Shown in pieces: positions 60,328 through 64,000 of a DNA stretch of 64,000 bases. The stretch is from contig JBFMDX010000014.1 in NCBI GenBank assembly GCA_040753795.1, positions 1 to 64,000 on the forward strand, written 5' to 3'. Under the pieces are notes generated by a model. The model saw nothing but the letters and a program-made list of their open reading frames with translations. It ran no database searches and was not told the DNA's origin. The first letter of the stretch is position 1; every line of letters starts with the position of its first letter. The position numbers were made by a program, and so were the translations under genes. The DNA comes from Thermodesulfobacteriota bacterium (GTDB lineage: Bacteria; Desulfobacterota; Desulfobacteria; Desulfobacterales; Desulfosudaceae).

Positions 60328-61299
60328 ATGCCCACATCCAATCTGGAAAGGCTGCGACTGTTTTATGCCCGTTTCCAGGCCGGAGACCATGTCCTGGTGG
60401 TGATTAATGCCGATCCGGATGCTATCGCCAGCGCCATGGCTGTCAGGAGGCTGTTATGGAAAAAAGTCGCTTCCGTGACCCTGGCCAGCATCAATGTCAT
60501 GGAGCGGCCGGACAATATCGCCATGGTACGCCTGCTGGATGCCCGGCTTGTTCATCTTGATAAGGTGGTCATCGGTCAGTATAACCGTTTCGTGATCGTG
60601 GATTCCCAGCCGGATCATAACGAGCGATTTTCAGCGTTCAACCCCGATGTAATCATTGATCATCACCCGTCAAAAAAGGCACCGGCAGCAGGATATGTGG
60701 ATGTACGGCCGGAATATGGCGCCACCTCCTCCATGATGATTGAGTACCTGAAAGCCGCCCGGATTGTGCCGGCCATGAAACTGGCTACGGCGCTTTTTAT
60801 CGGGATTAAAGTCGATACCGGTGATTTCGAACGGCGAGTGCTGCTTGAGGATATCCGGGCCTTTCAATACATTTACCGGCATACCAATGTGTATCTGGCC
60901 CGCCGGATCGAGCAGGAGGAGATCAGCCGGGATTTTTTAAAATATTTTTCACGGGCGCTGGACCGTCATGTCATCAGGAAAAATAAGGTGTTTGTTCACC
61001 TGGATCAGGTGGACAGCCCGGATGTTTGCGTTATCCTCGCTGATTTTTTCATGCGCGTCAGCGCCATCCGCTGGAGTGTTGTTTCCGGTGTTTATGACGG
61101 CAAACTGGTGGTGATTTTCAGAAACGACGGTGTCAGCCGGAACGCCGGCAAAACAGCCGCCAGAATCTTCGGAGCCATGGGGCCGGCCGGCGGTCACAAG
61201 GGGCTGGCCAGGGCCGAAATTGATATGGATGCTTTTTCGAAAACGACCGGAATGAAAATCGGGCGGGATATCCAGGAATGGATCGTCCGGCAGTTTTAG
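60328..61299 (+). CDS. DHH-family phosphoesterase
   Basis: The 323-residue protein has the DHH superfamily layout. The N-terminal motif is NADPDAIAS rather than the usual DxDGxxS. Then come VDSQPD, the DHH motif IIDHH (residues about 110-114), and VDTGDFERR. A C-terminal DHHA1 glycine motif (GGHKGLARAEI) completes it. Relatives (NrnA-like) degrade nanoRNA, pAp or cyclic dinucleotides. The altered first motif could shift activity. Short spacing to a bidirectional terminator marks its end. Confidence 0.87.
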   Translation: MPTSNLERLRLFYARFQAGDHVLVVINADPDAIASAMAVRRLLWKKVASVTLASINVMERPDNIAMVRLLDARLVHLDKVVIGQYNRFVIVDSQPDHNERFSAFNPDVIIDHHPSKKAPAAGYVDVRPEYGATSSMMIEYLKAARIVPAMKLATALFIGIKVDTGDFERRVLLEDIRAFQYIYRHTNVYLARRIEQEEISRDFLKYFSRALDRHVIRKNKVFVHLDQVDSPDVCVILADFFMRVSAIRWSVVSGVYDGKLVVIFRNDGVSRNAGKTAARIFGAMGPAGGHKGLARAEIDMDAFSKTTGMKIGRDIQEWIVRQF

Positions 61300-61346
61300 C
61301 TGTTTTGAGTCACTGGTCCCGGTTTTTCCCGGGCGTGAGTTTTTGG

Positions 61347-61395
61347 AAAAAGTCCGGGGAACAACAGCTTATGCCGTCGTTCCCCGGACTTTTTT
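61347..61395. terminator. Bidirectional intrinsic terminator
   Basis: GTCCGGGGAAC (61352-61362) and GTTCCCCGGAC (61379-61389) form an 11-bp perfect stem with a 16-nt loop. It has a run of A before and six T after, so it works in both directions. It lies between the convergent DHH gene and the secreted-protein gene, whose stop is 6 bp away. Confidence 0.9.
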
Positions 61396-61400
61396 GCTGA

Positions 61401-62492
61401 TTACCTGGAGAAATACAGCGTCCAGCCGATATTGTTATCGACCATGGTAAAGGCGTCGGAATCCCCGCTGGCCGTGCCGTTATAGACCGCGCCGCCGTCA
61501 AAATTAAGCGTCAGGGTTGTTCCGACCAGAGTCCACTGCCCGTTACCGACGGAATCAGTGGTCGAATTATCCGGAAGGATGCTGTGCAGATTGTAGGTAA
61601 ACGAACCGTTATCATTGAAATTCATGTCACCGGATGTTGTCCAGTCATAGATGGAATTGCCGGTAACCGACCACGGACCGGTGATGGTCCTTTCCGTCAA
61701 ATCCTCCGGCTGTTTGTTCCCACCGCCGCCTCCGCCACCACCGGACAGGGCGACGGCCGTTCCGCCAACCACCGCGGCTGCGGCGACACCGGTTCCCACA
61801 ATCGCCGCGGTTGACCATCCGGCGGTCGCTCCAATGGCCGCTGCACCGTATTTGGCGCTGTCGGCCACTTCGGTGATAACGGCCCTGTCATAAAAGCCGT
61901 TCATCGGTACCTCGGCCGTGTTCATCTCGGTCTGAACCGTCAAGGGGTTTGCCTCATCGGCGGTCTGGAATTCGGGCAACTTCCTGCCGTGGTTGGTACG
62001 AAGCTGGCGGCGGAGCAGTTCGCAGTCCTCAATACCTTCCTGCATGGTGTCCAGCCGCACTTCCTTGACCTGGCTGGCGTCCTTCCACTGGGCAGCCTCT
62101 TCGGTCTGGCCTTCTTCCAGCGTATACACCTGTGACCGGGCGACTTTCTTGTCTTTGTCCACGGCTACAAACAGGTACTCTACCGCTTCGGAATTTACCC
62201 AGGGGGCGGGCAGCACTGCCTGATAGTTTCCATTGCCCTTGTCAAACATGTCGACAAAAGCAAAGTTCTGGTCGTTTTTCGTTTTAAAGTAGCACCGGGC
62301 GGTCAGCAGACCGCCGTCGCTCTGGATGGCGGCATCCAGGTTGATCCGGAAGCCGGGGATATAATTGCCTTCCGGAGCGGTGTGGCTGATTTCGGCGGCA
62401 GCCAGAGCGGAAGCTCCGCTGGTGAAAAGGGCCAGCGCCAGGTACAACACAAGGGGTGCCCACTGAACACGACGGTTTATTGTTTGATTCAT
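61401..62492 (-). CDS. Secreted Gly-rich-linker protein, paralogue 1
   Basis: I do not recognise a named family. The 363-residue product has a signal peptide (cleaved near ALAAAE). A ~170-residue N-terminal domain follows (GNYIPGFRINLDAAIQ, YFKTKNDQNFAFVDMFDKG, LEEGQTEEAAQWKDASQVKEVRLD in parts), then a hydrophobic Ala/Gly helix ending in eight glycines. The ~100-residue C-terminal domain is lipocalin-like in pattern (ITGPWSVTGNSIYDW, GQWTLVGTTLTLNF). It is a close paralogue of the next gene upstream, separated by 24 bp. The ATG at 62492 follows GAGGTGAGG; a GTG at 62504 is less likely. Confidence 0.78.
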   Translation of the reverse strand: MNQTINRRVQWAPLVLYLALALFTSGASALAAAEISHTAPEGNYIPGFRINLDAAIQSDGGLLTARCYFKTKNDQNFAFVDMFDKGNGNYQAVLPAPWVNSEAVEYLFVAVDKDKKVARSQVYTLEEGQTEEAAQWKDASQVKEVRLDTMQEGIEDCELLRRQLRTNHGRKLPEFQTADEANPLTVQTEMNTAEVPMNGFYDRAVITEVADSAKYGAAAIGATAGWSTAAIVGTGVAAAAVVGGTAVALSGGGGGGGGNKQPEDLTERTITGPWSVTGNSIYDWTTSGDMNFNDNGSFTYNLHSILPDNSTTDSVGNGQWTLVGTTLTLNFDGGAVYNGTASGDSDAFTMVDNNIGWTLYFSR

Positions 62493-62516
62493 AATATGCC
62501 TCACCTCATGTTCAAA

Positions 62517-63818
62517 TTACCGGGTAAAGGTGTAGTTACCGTGAGAGTAAGTACTCATGTAAAAGCTCTCGGAGTCTCCGGATGCAAAGCCATCCCAGGT
62601 GGACATACCTGAAAAGGTGATGATCAAGGCACTTCCGGATAAAGACCAGGTCCCGGTGCCGCTGCCGGTGTTCTGTCCGTCCGCGTCCACGACGTTATAA
62701 GTGTGAGTACCGTTACTGTTGAAGGTAATATCGCCCCAGCGGTGAATACCGTCATAACGATAACCGTCAAAATTCCAGAAACCCACGATGGTGTCCGAAG
62801 TTAACGGCTCGGGGCCGGTACTGCAGCCTTCGTCGATCTGTCCGTCGCCGTCATTGTCGATGCCGTCGCCGCAGACTTCCGTGGTGGTACTGCAGCCTTC
62901 GTCGATCTGGCCATCGCCGTCATTGTCGATGCCATCGCCGCAGATTTCCGTGGGGCCGGTGCCGCAACCTTCGTCGACCTGTCCATCGCAGTCATTGTCT
63001 ATATTGTCGCCGCAGACTTCCGGGGTGCAGTTGTTGTTATGATGGCCGCCGCCGCCGCCACCGCCGCCGGAAAAAGCGGCAATCGTGCCGCCTACCGCGG
63101 CGGCGCCAAGAACACCCGCTCCAACCCAGAAAGCCGTGCTGTGGCCGCCGGCGGTGCCGAGGGCAGCAGCGCCATACTTGGCGCTGTCAGGGACTTCGGT
63201 AATGACGGCTTTGTCATAGAAGCCGTTCAACGGGACCTGGGCCGGGTTCATTTCGGTCTGAACCGCCAGGGAGTTGGCGTCATCGGCGGTCTGGTACTTG
63301 GGAAGCTTTTTACCGTGGCTGGTTCTCAATTGACGGCGGAGCAGTTCGCAGTCTTCAATGCCTTCCTGCATGGAGTCCAGCCGCACTTCCTTGACCTGGC
63401 TGGCGTCCTTCCACTGGGCAGCCTCTTTGGTCTGGCCTTCTTCCAGCGTGTAAACATCGGACCGGGTAACCTTCTTGTCCTTGTCCACGGTCACAAACAG
63501 GTATTCCACCGCCTCGGAATTCACCCAGGGAGCGGGCAGGACGGCCTGATAATTTCCGCCGCCTTTGTCAAACATGTCGACGAAAGCGAAGTTCTGGTCA
63601 TTTTTCGTCTTGAAATAGCAGCGGACGGCCAGCAGACCGCCGGCGCTCTGGATGGCGGCATCCAGGTTGATCCGGAAGCCGGGGATGTAATTACCTTCCG
63701 GAGCGGTGTGATTGATCACGGTGGCGGCCAGGGCGGACGTTCCGCCGGTGGAAACGACCAGCACCAGGGTCAGCAGAAAGAGTATCCACCGCACATGACG
63801 ATAATTTTTTTGCTTCAT
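62517..63818 (-). CDS. Secreted Gly-rich-linker protein with MopE-like repeats, paralogue 2
   Basis: The 433-residue product shares the signal peptide, N-terminal domain, Ala/Gly helix and C-terminal domain with paralogue 1. Between the glycine run and the C-terminal domain it carries an extra block of three CGDxIDNDxDGQxDEGC units (about residues 266-330), a calcium-binding repeat known from MopE and many deltaproteobacterial surface proteins. GGAGGAAGG precedes the ATG at 63818. It is first in a two-gene tandem, so a duplication with gain or loss of the repeat block is likely. Beyond 63818 to the window end no gene is evident. Confidence 0.8.
   Translation of the reverse strand: MKQKNYRHVRWILFLLTLVLVVSTGGTSALAATVINHTAPEGNYIPGFRINLDAAIQSAGGLLAVRCYFKTKNDQNFAFVDMFDKGGGNYQAVLPAPWVNSEAVEYLFVTVDKDKKVTRSDVYTLEEGQTKEAAQWKDASQVKEVRLDSMQEGIEDCELLRRQLRTSHGKKLPKYQTADDANSLAVQTEMNPAQVPLNGFYDKAVITEVPDSAKYGAAALGTAGGHSTAFWVGAGVLGAAAVGGTIAAFSGGGGGGGGHHNNNCTPEVCGDNIDNDCDGQVDEGCGTGPTEICGDGIDNDGDGQIDEGCSTTTEVCGDGIDNDGDGQIDEGCSTGPEPLTSDTIVGFWNFDGYRYDGIHRWGDITFNSNGTHTYNVVDADGQNTGSGTGTWSLSGSALIITFSGMSTWDGFASGDSESFYMSTYSHGNYTFTR
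62815..63022 (-). repeat. Tandem MopE-like repeat units
   Basis: Three units of about 69-72 bp encode CGDGIDNDGDGQIDEGC separated by short Thr/Gly/Pro linkers. The units closest to the C terminus are almost identical in DNA, which points to recent duplication. Confidence 0.85.
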
Positions 63819-64000
63819 TTCCTTCCTCCATTTTTTGTTCGGATGGTTGTCATCCATTGTTATGATGTTTATCTGTTAAAACCTCAACAGGATTTGATTA
63901 AAATTTTCAAAAACCTTGCACCCTTCCACCCGCACCCTGGACCTTGCCCTTATCTATTTTAATGTTTGAAATACTGGGGAGGAATGGTCTTGCAAAGTTC

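Overview
The window is 64 kb of ordinary bacterial chromosome, GC-rich overall, with long genes, short intergenic gaps and many ATGA-type start/stop overlaps. The gene content suggests an anaerobic, Gram-negative member of the Desulfobacterota, probably Desulfobacterales. Pointers are an FrhB-type F420-hydrogenase/dehydrogenase beta-subunit homologue facing a DUF362 protein, a LUD-domain protein inside a cobalamin operon, a TetR/cysteine-rich ferredoxin operon, and secreted proteins with thrombospondin type 3 and MopE-like Ca-binding repeats. This taxonomic call is an inference from gene families; no rRNA, tRNA or CRISPR array is visible.

Layout. 1-3.1 kb: a secreted beta-helix protein and a complete IS4-family element with a 9-bp target duplication. 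3.2-10.4 kb: glycogen phosphorylase with a geranylgeranyl-reductase-like flavoprotein, a PurN-like transformylase, a SagB-type oxidoreductase, and signal peptidase I with a membrane-anchored partner. 10.4-11.2 kb: a gene-free stretch of repeats. 11.2-17.1 kb: one tightly packed operon running from a UDP-sugar epimerase through cobU, cobS, cobD, a LUD protein and cbiB to a methyltransferase. 17.1-20.5 kb: a DUF6569-like protein diverging from a TetR/DUF6125/ferredoxin operon. 20.5-21.5 kb: a REP-associated tyrosine transposase between perfect 14-bp inverted repeats. 21.5-29.6 kb: penicillin-binding protein 1C and a giant alpha-2-macroglobulin, a classic periplasmic defence/repair pair. 29.6-31.5 kb: an AT-rich orphan gene and a DUF4258/YgiT-type toxin-antitoxin pair. 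31.5-36.0 kb: a secreted lipase with its foldase, and a divergent membrane sensor fused to an AraC DNA-binding domain.

36-64 kb: a zinc-ribbon protein, CorA, a large MscS channel, the FrhB/DUF362 pair, a TetR plus amine-oxidase-like flavoprotein operon, a stand-alone acyl-CoA-synthetase-like enzyme, an LpoB/TPR/COG3014 envelope operon, an amidohydrolase, a universal stress protein, an MFS exporter with a GT87-like membrane protein, an outer-membrane porin plus ABC-importer operon, a CNT nucleoside transporter with a carboxymuconolactone-decarboxylase-like protein, a DHH phosphoesterase, and two tandem paralogous secreted proteins.

The most unusual signal is not a gene. Five intergenic copies (10.4, 10.7, 23.6, 29.8 and 30.6 kb) belong to one family of 175-200 bp, almost wholly palindromic elements. 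Their cores, including an asymmetric internal loop, are conserved. Their arms differ between copies yet stay complementary, so structure rather than sequence appears to be maintained. I do not recognise this family. Two short GTAG-headed REP palindromes and a RAYT transposase form a second, better understood repeat system in the same window.
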